In this document: positions 43,964 to 53,346 of the stretch, in pieces
Numbering within the stretch: position 1 is the first letter of the stretch
How the letters are laid out: each line of letters opens with the position of its first letter
NCBI GenBank assembly: GCA_030426085.1
Contig: JAUHYW010000027.1
Span: 41,759 to 105,758, forward strand
Source: a bacterium
GTDB lineage: Bacteria; Myxococcota_A; Bradymonadia; UBA7976; UBA1532
Direction: 5' to 3'
DNA length: 64,000 nucleotides
Program-made: the position numbers and the translations under genes
Notes under the pieces: model-generated
Databases searched by the model: none
Told to the model about the DNA's origin: nothing
Seen by the model: only the letters and a program-made list of their open reading frames with translations

Positions 43964-45345
43964 CACGAACCTCCTCCGGGACGAGCCAGGGTGCCCCACG
44001 CCTGGCGGATGCGCTCGATGGTCGGCCCGACGTCACGCCGGGCCTGCTCCACGATCTGGGGGCCGCGCATGAAGTCCCACGGGGCCACGCCGGTGAGCCG
44101 GGCCTGATAGGTGACGTGGGCGCAGACCGACATCAGCTCGCCGCCCTGCCGGGTCAGCGTCGACATCGAGAGGATCAGATCCTTGGCCCGGGCGATGGGG
44201 TCGAGTTCGAACGCCACCCGGGTGAAGCGGTTGCCGCCGGTGCGCACCCGGGTGAAGCCGGGGTGCTGGAGCACGTTCGAGGCGATGATCAAGTCGGCCC
44301 CTTCACTGGGCAGCATGCTGGCGGGGATGTTGGCGCTGATGCCCCCGTCGACGAAGCGCACCCCGCCGACGATGGTCGGCGAGAGCAGGCCGGGCAGCGA
44401 TCCGCTCGCCCGCACCCCGAGGCCGATGCGGCCCATGCGGATGACTTCGGCCTCGCCGGTGCTGACGTTCGTCGCCACCGGAAGGAAAGGCACCTCGAGC
44501 GCCTCGAGCCAGGTCTCGGTGAGTCGGCGGCGCACGAAGCGGTCGAGGGCCGAGGTGCTGACGGTGCTGGCCCACACGGCGAACGCGAGCGGAGTGCACT
44601 CGGCGACCAGCGTCTCGAGGCCGGCGAGGCCGTCGCTGGCGAAGAACGCCCCGCACACGCTGCCGAAGCTGACCCCGGCGACGAGATCGATGGGCACCCC
44701 CTCGGCCAGCAGCGACTCGATGAGCGCGACGTGGGCGTAGCCCCAGGCCCCGCCGCCGCCGAGGGCCAGCCCGACGGTGCGCCCGGAGAGCGCGCGGGCC
44801 ACCCGGGACAGGGCGTGGCGCTCGGCCAGATCGAGCTCACGGTACAGCCGGCGGCCGGCGAACTGCGCGGGCGGGACCCGCAAGCGGGTGGTGCCCGGGC
44901 GATACAGGCGGCGGCTGTAGGGGGCGTCGGGCGGATCGAGCAGGGCGACGACGAGCACCTGCGCGCCGGGCCGCACGGCCGCGGGCAGGGCGCCGAAGGT
45001 GTCGTAGGTCAGGTAGATGACCCGGTCGACGTGCATCGAGATGCGGTTGACCAGATCAGGATCGGCCCGGTTGGGGTCGAGCAGCACGTAGTGGAACTCG
45101 AGCACCAGCCGGTCGAGCAGGTCGTCGAGGGCGGCGAGCGGATCGTCGACCGTCGTCGGGGCCACCGCCAACGGGATGCGGCCCTCGGGGCTCGCCCGCC
45201 AGGCGACCGGGCCCTCGGCGCGCACCTCGACGATCGCGATGCGATCCCCGTAGTCCACCGCGAGGGCCTGCCCCAGAAGATCGGTGAACTCCGAAAGGGG
45301 CGCACCCACCGCGCTCTCGAGCAGAACGACGGGGGCGACGGTCAC
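43963..45345 (-). CDS. Patatin-like phospholipase of the NTE type
   Basis: A 460-residue protein starting at GTG 45345, which overlaps the stop of the CNB gene (GTGA). Residues 1-180 match the region between sensor and esterase domains of bacterial NTE proteins (VAPVVLLESAVGAPLSEFTD, LVLEFHYVLLDPNRADPDLV). The patatin domain has the oxyanion loop LALGGGGAWGYAHVAL, nucleophile Ser226 in GVSFGS, and Asp333 in VDGGISANIP. It should deacylate phospholipids or lysophospholipids. In classic NTE the cyclic-nucleotide-binding and esterase domains are one chain; here they are two overlapping genes. It heads the lipid part of the operon. Confidence 0.9.
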   Translation of the reverse strand: MTVAPVVLLESAVGAPLSEFTDLLGQALAVDYGDRIAIVEVRAEGPVAWRASPEGRIPLAVAPTTVDDPLAALDDLLDRLVLEFHYVLLDPNRADPDLVNRISMHVDRVIYLTYDTFGALPAAVRPGAQVLVVALLDPPDAPYSRRLYRPGTTRLRVPPAQFAGRRLYRELDLAERHALSRVARALSGRTVGLALGGGGAWGYAHVALIESLLAEGVPIDLVAGVSFGSVCGAFFASDGLAGLETLVAECTPLAFAVWASTVSTSALDRFVRRRLTETWLEALEVPFLPVATNVSTGEAEVIRMGRIGLGVRASGSLPGLLSPTIVGGVRFVDGGISANIPASMLPSEGADLIIASNVLQHPGFTRVRTGGNRFTRVAFELDPIARAKDLILSMSTLTRQGGELMSVCAHVTYQARLTGVAPWDFMRGPQIVEQARRDVGPTIERIRQAWGTLARPGGGS

Positions 45346-45902
45346 GGGTCCAGGTGTTCCACCAAAGCGAAGTTCATGGTCCGCAGACGCTGGCTCAACT
45401 GCCGATACATTCGCAAGACCATGCGCAGCACGAGTCGGGGGCATTCCTCGGTCAACCGGGCGAAGTTGTGTTTGGTCAGGACGAGCACGGTGCTGTCCTC
45501 GGTGGCGAGCACGGTCGCCGAGCGCGGCTCGCCGTCGATCAGGCTCATCTCGCCGAAGGTCTTGCCCCGATCGATGACCGAGATGACCTTCTCGGTGCGG
45601 GCGTTGGTGCGCTTGCGGACCTCGACCCGTCCTTTGATCAGCAGGCACATGTAGGCCTCGCGGTCGCCCTCGCGGAAGACGACGGTGCCCGCCTTGACCG
45701 TGCACGCGTCGAAGAACTGGGCAATGCGGACGACCTCACCCCACTCGAGGTCGGCGGCCCAGTCGGCCTGGGCGATCATGTCCATGCGGTCGCGGACCGT
45801 GGTGAGCGCGTAGGCCACCCCGGGCGAGGTCAGATAGGAGCCGTTGCTGCTGCGTCTGGCGCGCTCGGCCATCCACGCACCCCCCGGTTCGATCGCGGAC
45901 AT
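45342..45902 (-). CDS. Cyclic-nucleotide-binding domain protein (regulatory half of a split NTE)
   Basis: A 186-residue soluble protein with one cyclic-nucleotide-binding fold: FFDACTVKAGTVVFREGD, MCLLIKGRVEVRKR and the phosphate cassette GKTFGEMSLIDGEPRSATV, which keeps both the Glu and the Arg needed to hold cAMP or cGMP. No DNA-binding domain is present, so it is not a CRP-type regulator. Start may be ATG 45902 or ATG 45872; the second has GGGGGG nearby. The stop overlaps the patatin start, so both are made together and probably bind each other, giving nucleotide-gated phospholipase activity (inference). First gene of the six-gene operon. Confidence 0.85.
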   Translation of the reverse strand: MSAIEPGGAWMAERARRSSNGSYLTSPGVAYALTTVRDRMDMIAQADWAADLEWGEVVRIAQFFDACTVKAGTVVFREGDREAYMCLLIKGRVEVRKRTNARTEKVISVIDRGKTFGEMSLIDGEPRSATVLATEDSTVLVLTKHNFARLTEECPRLVLRMVLRMYRQLSQRLRTMNFALVEHLDP

Positions 45903-45995
45903 CGGACAGATGGAACCGCATCAACGTGCCGCAGGGGCGCGACCGTGTCAACAGCCCGATGCGGGCTTATCCGTATCGTCAGCGGACCCGAACGG

Positions 45996-47819
45996 TTACG
46001 GAACCGTGATCTGCCGCAGGTCCAGGCCGCCGGCGAAGAGGTACGAGACGGCCGGCGCGTACCCGTAGACCAGCAGCCCGCAGCCCCCGGGGCAGTCCAG
46101 GCGGTGGGTGCCGGGCTCGACCGGGATCCGCCCCCCGCGAAAGCTGCCCGAGGCGAACGGGGTGAGCCGATCGCCCACGTCGTCCCCGTCGAGGCTCACC
46201 GCGCCGCCGACTTCGGCCACGACCGAGATGTACTGCGCGTCGTACTCCGCCGGCACGAGGAAGGTGTAGTCGTCGCGGAACTGCTCGAACGGCGGGGCGA
46301 AGGCCAGCCCCGGATCACCGACGGGGCTCGCGCCGCTGCCCGCGCCGGCCGAGGTGAGGAAGTGGGCCACCAGGATCGGCTTGTCGGCGTTGATCAGCGT
46401 GTCGACGTCGATGAAGAAGTCACACCACTCGCCGGTGCCCACCCGGCACACCGGCCGCTCCCGCCCCTGCCGGTCCCGCGCGGGGGGGTCGAAGTTGATC
46501 GCGGTGTCGGACTGGAGCGCCATGACCCGCAGCATGTCGGGCACCTCGACCTGCCGCCGCAGCTCGACCCGGGGCTGGGTCCGGGCGATGGCGAAGCGCA
46601 GCCCCCAGGCCGAGGCCGGGAAGAGCTGCTCCTCGATGTGGTCGGCGCAGCAGACGTTGGGCTGGAGGTCGGTCAGCCCGATCGCCTCGTGCCCCACGAA
46701 GACCCCGAACGGCGTGCGCCCGTCCACCGCCTCGATCCGGGTCCCGGTCAGATCGGCGTTGCCCACCGCCTCGAGGTTGAGGACCTCGCCCTGCTGCAAC
46801 TCGAACTCCCGGGCCATGCCCGCCGGTATAGCCGGGATCTGCGCCCCGGCCCGCACCTCGACCGTCGGGGTCACCCGGATCGGGGTGGTGCCCGCCGCGC
46901 TGGCCACGACCGTCACGTACCCGCTGAAGTCGTGCACCGGCGAGCGATCCAGCGTCGGCTGGCTGATGGCGTAGTACACCGTGTCGTAGGCGTGGCTCGG
47001 CAAGAGCAGCGAGCCGTCGTTGCTGAAGACGCCCACGTTGTCGAGCGGGTTGAACTGATAGGCCACGATCGGTGAGTCGGCGGTCAGCCGATAGGCGCGG
47101 GCGGCCTGGCTCGTGTGGTCGACCGAGGCGTCGGGCCAGCCCAGATCGGCCGGGCGCAGCGTGGCCACCGCGCCCGGGGCCACCATCTCCTGGTGCAGCT
47201 GGCCGCCGGGGCCTTCCAGGGTCACCGCCACCGGGGCGTCGGTGGACGGGTTCGAGACGACCACCGCGAATGGCGCGTTCTGGCCGTCCTGCACACACAC
47301 CGGGGTGCGGCCGCACATCGAGCCGTCCTCGCAGGTCCCGTCGGGATCGCAGAGCCACGCGCTGGCGCCCTCCGGCTGGCAGACGTCGAACGCCTCGCTG
47401 ACCGTGGAGCCCTCGGGGCACTCACCATTGGCCGGCACCTTGCGGGTGATCTCGACGGCGTTGTCTAGATCCACCGGCCAGAACTCGCAGCCCAGGTAGG
47501 CCCGCCGATCGGCCGCCGCCGCGCAGTCATCGCCGCAGCCGGGCCCCTGACAGATGTCGGGCGCGCAGGCGTCCGACCCGCTCGGCACGAACACGCCGCT
47601 GCGGCAGATCATCTCGTCGATCCCATCGCAATAGGTGTCGCCTTCGATGCAGCCACCGGCCCCGCCCGCGCCGCCGCCCACGCCGCCGGAGCCGCCGCCC
47701 CCCGGGCCGCCGTCGACGACCACCGGCGCCTCGTCGTCGCAGCCGCCCACCGCACACGCCAGCGCCCCGGCGAGCCACAGCGCCCATCGGCCGGTCCTGG
47801 GAAAGCTCTCGAGCCTCAT
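45996..47819 (-). CDS. IgGFc-binding protein family lipoprotein
   Basis: A 607-residue protein. ATG 47819 has GGGAG upstream and gives a lipobox (ACAVGGC, Cys27) followed by a Gly-rich spacer (GGSGGVGGGAGGAGG). A Cys-rich knot (CIEGDTYCDGIDEMICRSGV, CQGPGCGDDC) precedes the IgGFc-binding region (AYLGCEFWPVDLDNAVEI, YRLTADSPIVAYQFNPLDN, LLLPSHAYDTVYYAIS, TFLVPAEYDAQYISVVAE). Such proteins are frequent in Myxococcota and are surface adhesins of unknown target; IgG binding is only the name of the animal relative. It is transcribed divergently from the large metalloprotease gene. Confidence 0.85.
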   Translation of the reverse strand: MRLESFPRTGRWALWLAGALACAVGGCDDEAPVVVDGGPGGGGSGGVGGGAGGAGGCIEGDTYCDGIDEMICRSGVFVPSGSDACAPDICQGPGCGDDCAAAADRRAYLGCEFWPVDLDNAVEITRKVPANGECPEGSTVSEAFDVCQPEGASAWLCDPDGTCEDGSMCGRTPVCVQDGQNAPFAVVVSNPSTDAPVAVTLEGPGGQLHQEMVAPGAVATLRPADLGWPDASVDHTSQAARAYRLTADSPIVAYQFNPLDNVGVFSNDGSLLLPSHAYDTVYYAISQPTLDRSPVHDFSGYVTVVASAAGTTPIRVTPTVEVRAGAQIPAIPAGMAREFELQQGEVLNLEAVGNADLTGTRIEAVDGRTPFGVFVGHEAIGLTDLQPNVCCADHIEEQLFPASAWGLRFAIARTQPRVELRRQVEVPDMLRVMALQSDTAINFDPPARDRQGRERPVCRVGTGEWCDFFIDVDTLINADKPILVAHFLTSAGAGSGASPVGDPGLAFAPPFEQFRDDYTFLVPAEYDAQYISVVAEVGGAVSLDGDDVGDRLTPFASGSFRGGRIPVEPGTHRLDCPGGCGLLVYGYAPAVSYLFAGGLDLRQITVP

Positions 47820-47947
47820 CGATACTCCCTCGCCGGCGAATCCCGGCCGCCGCGCCGCGCGAAGAACGGCGTTGCGCCGCGCCTGCCGGCCGGCCGATGC
47901 TACCCCGAACGCGACCCGGAATCACGGGCGCGGGAGGGAGACATCCG

Positions 47948-50900
47948 ATGCACCCGCTCCGACACCGCCGCCGCGGCCTGTCCGGCCGACTGCTGCTGCT
48001 CCTCGCCCTGCTGGCGTGGGGCTGTAGCGACCCGGTGCCCGACATCGACCGCACCCAGGGCAACCTGATCCCCAAGGCCGATCTGGACGGCGAGTGGCAC
48101 ATGCTGCAGACCGTCGTCGGCGTGCCGCCCACCAGCGCCTTCACCTTCATCGGTGAGACGTCGGTGCTCGAGCGGGTCCGCTTCGAGATCCGACGCGACA
48201 TGCTGGTGGCCTATCGCAGCTACCCCCGGGTGCGCGGCGCGCTGAACCCGTCGACCGACGACGGCTTCGACGGCACCGAGAACCCGGTCGCCGCGTGGCC
48301 GATCCTGGCCCACGTCGACATCATCCGGTCGTACAACGCGAGCACCGGCGAGCAGAGCAACGTGCTCGTCGAGGACTATGACGACCGGCTGTGGCACGAG
48401 CGGGACTACGTGCGGGTCGACTGGTCGCAGAGCCTCGTGCCCAACTTCGACTTCATCGCGCCCACCGTCGCGGTCACCGCCGCAGCCGACTTCACCGAGG
48501 CCGAGGAGGGCGGCGGCGACGCGCTGTATCGCGAGAGCCGGGCTGGGCAGATGAGCTACTTCGACATGGTGCAGCGGCTGTGGGTGCAGCCCGACATCTG
48601 GGGCTGCATCTACACCTGGTGGGGCTACAGCGCCGAGGACTGCACCGCCGCCGAGATCGAGGTGCGGGCGTCGTTCGCCCGGGTCGAGCCGCGGCAGTAC
48701 GAGCCGTTCCACTACGACGACCAGCTCATGGCCCGCTTCGGCTACTTCCGCACCGAGTACTTCACCTACGACGAGCAGCGGGGCATCACCGACCAGGGTC
48801 GGCGTTATCTCATCAACCGGCACGGTATCTGGCAGCGCACCCGGACCGACGAGGGGGTCTTGATCCCGATGTCCGAGCGCCGGCTGAGGCCGGTGCCGTA
48901 CTACCTCAGCCCGGCCTTCCCCGACGACCCGCTGCTGCTCGAAGCGGCCGAAGCCACCATGACCCAATGGAACGACGCGCTGCGGGTCGGGCTCGACGCG
49001 GCGGGGGTCACCGACACCCGGGACGTCTTCGTGCTGTGTCACAACCCGGTGGCCGAGGGCGATCCCACCGTCTGCGGCGAGCGAGGCTTCGCCCCCCGTA
49101 TGGGCGATCTGCGCTTCTCGACGCTGCACTGGGTCGACCCCGAGACGCTCACCGGCCTGCTGGGCTACGGCCCCTCGGCGGCCGATCCCATCACCGGGGA
49201 GATCATCAGCGGCAAGGCCTACGTCTACGGCGCCGCGGTGAGCACCTGGGCCAGCTACGCGGTGGATGTCATCCGCTACTTCAACGATCAGCTCGACCTC
49301 GACACGCTCATTCGGGGGGAGCACTTCACCGACGAGGTGATCGCCCGCCTCGAGGGCCGGGGCAGCCGCCCCCGCCCCGCCGCAGCGACCGACCGGATGC
49401 GCATCGACCGCCCCTTCCGGGGCAAGCACCGCCGCCCGGCGCGGCCGCAGGCCGAGCGGCGCGACCTGCGGCCCTACGACCCCGGTCGCATCGAGGCCCG
49501 GCTGGACGCCGCCCGGGCCGCCGGGGCGACGCCGATGCTGCTGCACGACGAGGTGGGCAAGGCCATCCTGCCGGGGGTCGACCTCGACGCGCTGAGCCCC
49601 GAGGAGCGGGCGAAGCTCGACCCGACCCGGATCCTCGAGCCGCTCGCGATCAAGCGCATGATGGCCCACCGCGAGGCGGCCCGGGCCCGCAGCGCCGACA
49701 TGCACGACCTCGTCGCGCCCGACATCGAGGGGCTGGTGCAGCGCTACCTCGGGCGCACCGACTACGAGCAGATCTGGCGCGAGATCCGGGCCGAGATCTT
49801 CGCCGCCACCGCCGAGCACGAGGTGGGGCACACCGTCGGGCTGCGGCACAACTTCCAGGCCAGCTACGACAGCCTGAACTACTTCGACGACTACTGGGCC
49901 CTGCGCGAAGAGACCCTGCTCGACGCCGAGTCGCTGGGAGACATCTATCACATGGTCGAGCTGACCGACGACCAGCGCGCGGGGCTGATGCGTCAGAAGC
50001 AATACAGCTCGATCATGGATTATGGCTACTCGTGGCACAACGATCTCAACGGCCTGGGCAAGTACGACCGGGCGGCGCTGATCTTCGGCTACACCGCCGA
50101 CGCCCGCCAGACCCCCGCCGGGGTGCGTATGGGGCCGGGTCTGGTCGAGGTGTTCGAGAAGGATCGCGCCGCGCTCGGTGAGGCCGGCGCGCTGCTCGAC
50201 GGGGTGGAGGACGGCTTCACCTACGACGACCCCGGGCTGCCGTCGATCACCGCGCTCGAACGCTATCACTACACGACCCTGGCCAACGCCTTCCCTTCCC
50301 TGGAAGACATCGGCGACGCCGGCCGCCGGTGGATGGCGTACGATGACTACCTCGCCGAGAAGAGCGGCTCCGACCGCCCGGTGCGGGTGCCCTACCTGTT
50401 CTGCTCCGACGAGTGGGAGGGCGGGCTCGTGAGCTGCCACGCCTTCGATCAGGGCGCCGATCCGTTCGAGATCGTGCGCAGCCGCGTCGCGCAGTACCGG
50501 GCGTATTATCCGTTCGTCAACTACCGGCGGGACAACCCGTTCTTCGACGTCTGGCACCCGCTCATCGACTACTATTACCGGGTGTTCCTGCCCCTGAGCG
50601 ATGTCTTCCAGAGCTGGTATGTGGCCCCGTATGGCGACGACGCCCTCTTCGACCGCACCTACGACCTGGCGATCAACACCGGCTTCAACCTGCTCGCCGA
50701 GGTGATGTCGACCCCGCCCTACGGGCAGTGGTGCGAGAGCACCCGGGGCACGCTGCTGCACCTGAGCGACGCCCCCGAGATCCAGGGCCTCGCCGAGCCC
50801 GATCCGGCCTGCGACCCCGACGGGCAGCGCTTCGAGATCGAGCCCGGGGTCGGCCGACGGCCGTTCTCGGTCTACGACACCCAGGCGGGCTACTACTTCC

Positions 50901-52321
50901 CCGACAAGCCGCTCGAAGCGGGCCACTACTGGGCGACGCTGGCTGCGGTGTGGGCCATCACCGACCCCGACGCGTTCATCCTCGGGGCCGACGGCGACGC
51001 GGGGGTCTATGCCATCAGCTTCTACGATTGGTTCCCCGACGAGTTCGAGGCGCTGATGAACCAGCTCCTCGCCAAGGACTACGCCGGCTTCGCCCCCCGG
51101 GCGCTGCGGGTGGACGGGGTCGAGGGGTTGCAGCTCCAGTACCCGGTGCCGGCCCCGATCTACGACGCGGCGACCGGCGGCCTCTACGACCCCGAGACCG
51201 GGGCCCGCAGCGGCCCGTTCACCGGCGGGCCGGTGGGGCTGTGCTCGCCGTGCGAGGCCGACGCCGACTGCGCGGGCTACACCGGCTTCCTCGGGGGCAC
51301 CTACTGCCAGCCCGCCGGGGACGGGACCGACGCCTGCCTGCGCGACTGCACCAACGACCCGGGGCTGTGCGGGCCGGGCACGGCGTGCGACGCCGCCGGC
51401 AACTGCGTGCCGGAGGACGGGATCTGCGCGCCGCTCGCGGCCGATTGCAGCCCCGAGGCTCCGCTGGGCGACTGCGAGGCAGGCACCTGCGTCGACGGGG
51501 TCTGCATCGACGAGGCGGCCCGCCCCGTCGTCGAGGCCGAGCCCACCTTCGCCCTGGCCACCGACATCCTGTGGTACGGCTTCCTCTTCACGACCGCGTC
51601 GTACAGCACCCGGTTCAACGATCAGCTCAACGTCTTCCGGCCGGGCAGCGACGGCGAGGTCGAGGTCGAGGATCCGGCGCTGTCGGAGCGGGTCGTCTTC
51701 ACCGATCCCCTCAGCGGGGTGGCCTACGCCGCGGTCCAGGGTCGCTGCGAGGCGGCGGTCACCGGCGGATCGGTCGGCCTCTGCGGGCCGTGTGAGGCCG
51801 ACGCCGAGTGTGTGGGGCACACCGGCTTCCTCGGGGGCACCTACTGTCAGCCGATCGGCGAGGCCGAGGACGGGCCGTTCTATTGCTTGCAGGACTGCAC
51901 CGACGACCCCGGCCTGTGCCCCGACGACACGGAGTGCGACCCCCGCGGCAACTGCGTGCCCGCCCGCGGGATCTGCCTCGGCTCGCCGGCCTGCGCCCCC
52001 GACGCGCCGCTCGGCGGCTGCCCCGAGGGCGAGACCTGCGTCGAGGGGGCGTGCGTGCCCCGCAGCGAGCCGTCGGCGCACTGCCGGTTCCAGGCGGGCG
52101 GCGACACCGGAGCGGTCGGGCTGCTGCGCCGGGGCCAGGGCCTCGCGGCCGAGTACGACGCGGCGCTCGAGGCGTGGTACACCCACGACGCGAGCGCCGA
52201 TCCCGAAGAGGACAACCGGCTGGCCCGGCTCTACTACCGGGCTCGCTACGCGCTGACCAACCATGTGGACCTGCTCGAGACGCTCATCGCCACCTACCGC
52301 ATCTTCGGGCGGGTCTATTGA
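47948..52321 (+). CDS. Large zinc-dependent metalloprotease lipoprotein
   Basis: A 1457-residue protein. ATG 47948 follows GGGAGGGAGACATCCG; an upstream in-frame ATG at 47897 lacks a signal. The lipobox is LALLAWGC. The zinc motif HEVGHTVGLRHNF (His624) is of the extended HExxHxxGLRHN type of DUF5117/DUF4953-like zinc metalloproteases. A supporting region QKQYSSIMDYGYSW supplies a Met-turn-like MDY. Near residues 1095-1195 and 1275-1375 there are two copies of a Cys-rich module (CSPCEADADCAGYTGFLGG and CGPCEADAECVGHTGFLGG). The C-terminus is helical. It is probably a surface-anchored protease for predation or nutrient use (inference). Confidence 0.8.
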   Translation: MHPLRHRRRGLSGRLLLLLALLAWGCSDPVPDIDRTQGNLIPKADLDGEWHMLQTVVGVPPTSAFTFIGETSVLERVRFEIRRDMLVAYRSYPRVRGALNPSTDDGFDGTENPVAAWPILAHVDIIRSYNASTGEQSNVLVEDYDDRLWHERDYVRVDWSQSLVPNFDFIAPTVAVTAAADFTEAEEGGGDALYRESRAGQMSYFDMVQRLWVQPDIWGCIYTWWGYSAEDCTAAEIEVRASFARVEPRQYEPFHYDDQLMARFGYFRTEYFTYDEQRGITDQGRRYLINRHGIWQRTRTDEGVLIPMSERRLRPVPYYLSPAFPDDPLLLEAAEATMTQWNDALRVGLDAAGVTDTRDVFVLCHNPVAEGDPTVCGERGFAPRMGDLRFSTLHWVDPETLTGLLGYGPSAADPITGEIISGKAYVYGAAVSTWASYAVDVIRYFNDQLDLDTLIRGEHFTDEVIARLEGRGSRPRPAAATDRMRIDRPFRGKHRRPARPQAERRDLRPYDPGRIEARLDAARAAGATPMLLHDEVGKAILPGVDLDALSPEERAKLDPTRILEPLAIKRMMAHREAARARSADMHDLVAPDIEGLVQRYLGRTDYEQIWREIRAEIFAATAEHEVGHTVGLRHNFQASYDSLNYFDDYWALREETLLDAESLGDIYHMVELTDDQRAGLMRQKQYSSIMDYGYSWHNDLNGLGKYDRAALIFGYTADARQTPAGVRMGPGLVEVFEKDRAALGEAGALLDGVEDGFTYDDPGLPSITALERYHYTTLANAFPSLEDIGDAGRRWMAYDDYLAEKSGSDRPVRVPYLFCSDEWEGGLVSCHAFDQGADPFEIVRSRVAQYRAYYPFVNYRRDNPFFDVWHPLIDYYYRVFLPLSDVFQSWYVAPYGDDALFDRTYDLAINTGFNLLAEVMSTPPYGQWCESTRGTLLHLSDAPEIQGLAEPDPACDPDGQRFEIEPGVGRRPFSVYDTQAGYYFPDKPLEAGHYWATLAAVWAITDPDAFILGADGDAGVYAISFYDWFPDEFEALMNQLLAKDYAGFAPRALRVDGVEGLQLQYPVPAPIYDAATGGLYDPETGARSGPFTGGPVGLCSPCEADADCAGYTGFLGGTYCQPAGDGTDACLRDCTNDPGLCGPGTACDAAGNCVPEDGICAPLAADCSPEAPLGDCEAGTCVDGVCIDEAARPVVEAEPTFALATDILWYGFLFTTASYSTRFNDQLNVFRPGSDGEVEVEDPALSERVVFTDPLSGVAYAAVQGRCEAAVTGGSVGLCGPCEADAECVGHTGFLGGTYCQPIGEAEDGPFYCLQDCTDDPGLCPDDTECDPRGNCVPARGICLGSPACAPDAPLGGCPEGETCVEGACVPRSEPSAHCRFQAGGDTGAVGLLRRGQGLAAEYDAALEAWYTHDASADPEEDNRLARLYYRARYALTNHVDLLETLIATYRIFGRVY

Positions 52322-52338
52322 CGCCGCAGCGGGTGATC

Positions 52339-52380
52339 ATCCCCCGAATCCGACGGCGGCGCGCGACGGATCCGGGGGAT
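52339..52380 (+). terminator. Hairpin 18 bases after the metalloprotease gene
   Basis: ATCCCCCGAATCCG pairs with CGGATCCGGGGGAT over 14 positions with one mismatch and a 14-base loop. No T-run follows. It is the best candidate for the transcript end of the metalloprotease gene. Confidence 0.5.
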
Positions 52381-52440
52381 GGCGTCTCCACAGGAATGAG
52401 CGGCGAGGAGACGACCCTGACAGCGCGCGCGCCACCGGCG

Positions 52441-52473
52441 CGCCCGGGCGATGCGCGGCGCATCACCCGGGCG
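52441..52473 (+). promoter_or_regulatory. Imperfect 33-base palindrome upstream of the OmpR-type regulator
   Basis: CGCCCGGGCGATGCGC and GCGCATCACCCGGGCG match at 15 of 16 positions around one central base. It lies about 130 bases before the regulator start. The DNA between it and the gene is less GC-rich and could hold the promoter. It might be an operator or attenuator; together with the hairpin at 52339 it could also end upstream transcription. Confidence 0.45.
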
Positions 52474-52604
52474 ATACCAACGGTGACGTACGAGTCACAA
52501 GCCCCGTCACGCTCGAAGAGATGACTGCTTTCTTCTCTCGCGTACCGACCGCGGACGGTGGTATACGAAGGGACCCGACTGATGACGGAATTCTACAGGT
52601 GACG

Positions 52605-53303
52605 ATGTCCGACCCGCTCCTGCTGCTGATCGAAGATGACGATTCATTCGCCCGTCTGGTGACCCGGGTGCTCGAACGCAACGGCTTCGAGGTCATCCGG
52701 CTCGCGGAAGCCCTCGGCGCCGCGGACGTGGTCGCCAGCGAGTCCCCCCGGCTCGTGCTCGTCGACATGATGCTGCCCGACGCCAGCGGCACCGAGGTCA
52801 TCGACGCCATCCGCGAGGTCAGCCGCATCCCGGTCCTGATGCTCACCGCGCTCGATCCCGCCGATCACGAAGCGCAGGTGCTCGAGGCCGGGGCCGACGG
52901 ATACGTCCCCAAATCGATCAACTTCGAGATCCTCGTCGCCCGGATCCGCAGCATGTTGCGCCTCGCCGCCCGGTTGGACTCCAAACCGCTCGGCGACCCC
53001 CGCATCCGCCTGGGGCCGATGACGGTCGATCCGCTCAGCCGCACGGTGGTCGTCAACGGCGAAGCCATCTCGCTGAGCCCGGCGGAGTTCGAGGTGCTCG
53101 ACATGCTCGCCCGCCACCCCAACGAGGTCGTCGATCGCCACTCGATGTACCGCGAGCTGTGGGGCATCGAGTACGACGGGGTCGATCGGGCCCTCGACCA
53201 GCGCATCAGCCGGCTGCGCTCGCGCCTCGACCCCGTGCTGCGGGGCGTCATCCGCTCGGTGCGCGGGCGCGGCTACCGGCTGGCGATCGAGCCCCGCGAG
53301 TAG
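52605..53303 (+). CDS. OmpR/PhoB family response regulator
   Basis: A 232-residue two-domain regulator. ATG 52605 follows AGGTG; longer in-frame starts add a non-homologous leader. Receiver domain: acidic triad LIEDDDS, phospho-acceptor Asp in LVLVDMMLPDASG, Thr in LMLTALD, and Lys in YVPKSI. C-terminal winged helix: ISLSPAEFEVLDMLARHP, VDRHSMYRELWG, LDQRISRLRSRL and RSVRGRGYRL. It binds DNA as a phosphorylated dimer by family. No histidine kinase is adjacent, so it is an orphan in this window. The palindrome upstream could be an autoregulatory site. Confidence 0.9.
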   Translation: MSDPLLLLIEDDDSFARLVTRVLERNGFEVIRLAEALGAADVVASESPRLVLVDMMLPDASGTEVIDAIREVSRIPVLMLTALDPADHEAQVLEAGADGYVPKSINFEILVARIRSMLRLAARLDSKPLGDPRIRLGPMTVDPLSRTVVVNGEAISLSPAEFEVLDMLARHPNEVVDRHSMYRELWGIEYDGVDRALDQRISRLRSRLDPVLRGVIRSVRGRGYRLAIEPRE

Positions 53304-53346
53304 CCCCTCCCCTCGGCGCAGGGCCCCACCCCGCAGCGCCGGCCCC

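Noticed and set aside
47900..52264. A 1454-codon antisense frame opposite the metalloprotease gene
   Set aside because: Same reason: composition is Gly/Val/Arg/His/Pro-rich without motifs, while the plus strand has a lipobox and HExxH.
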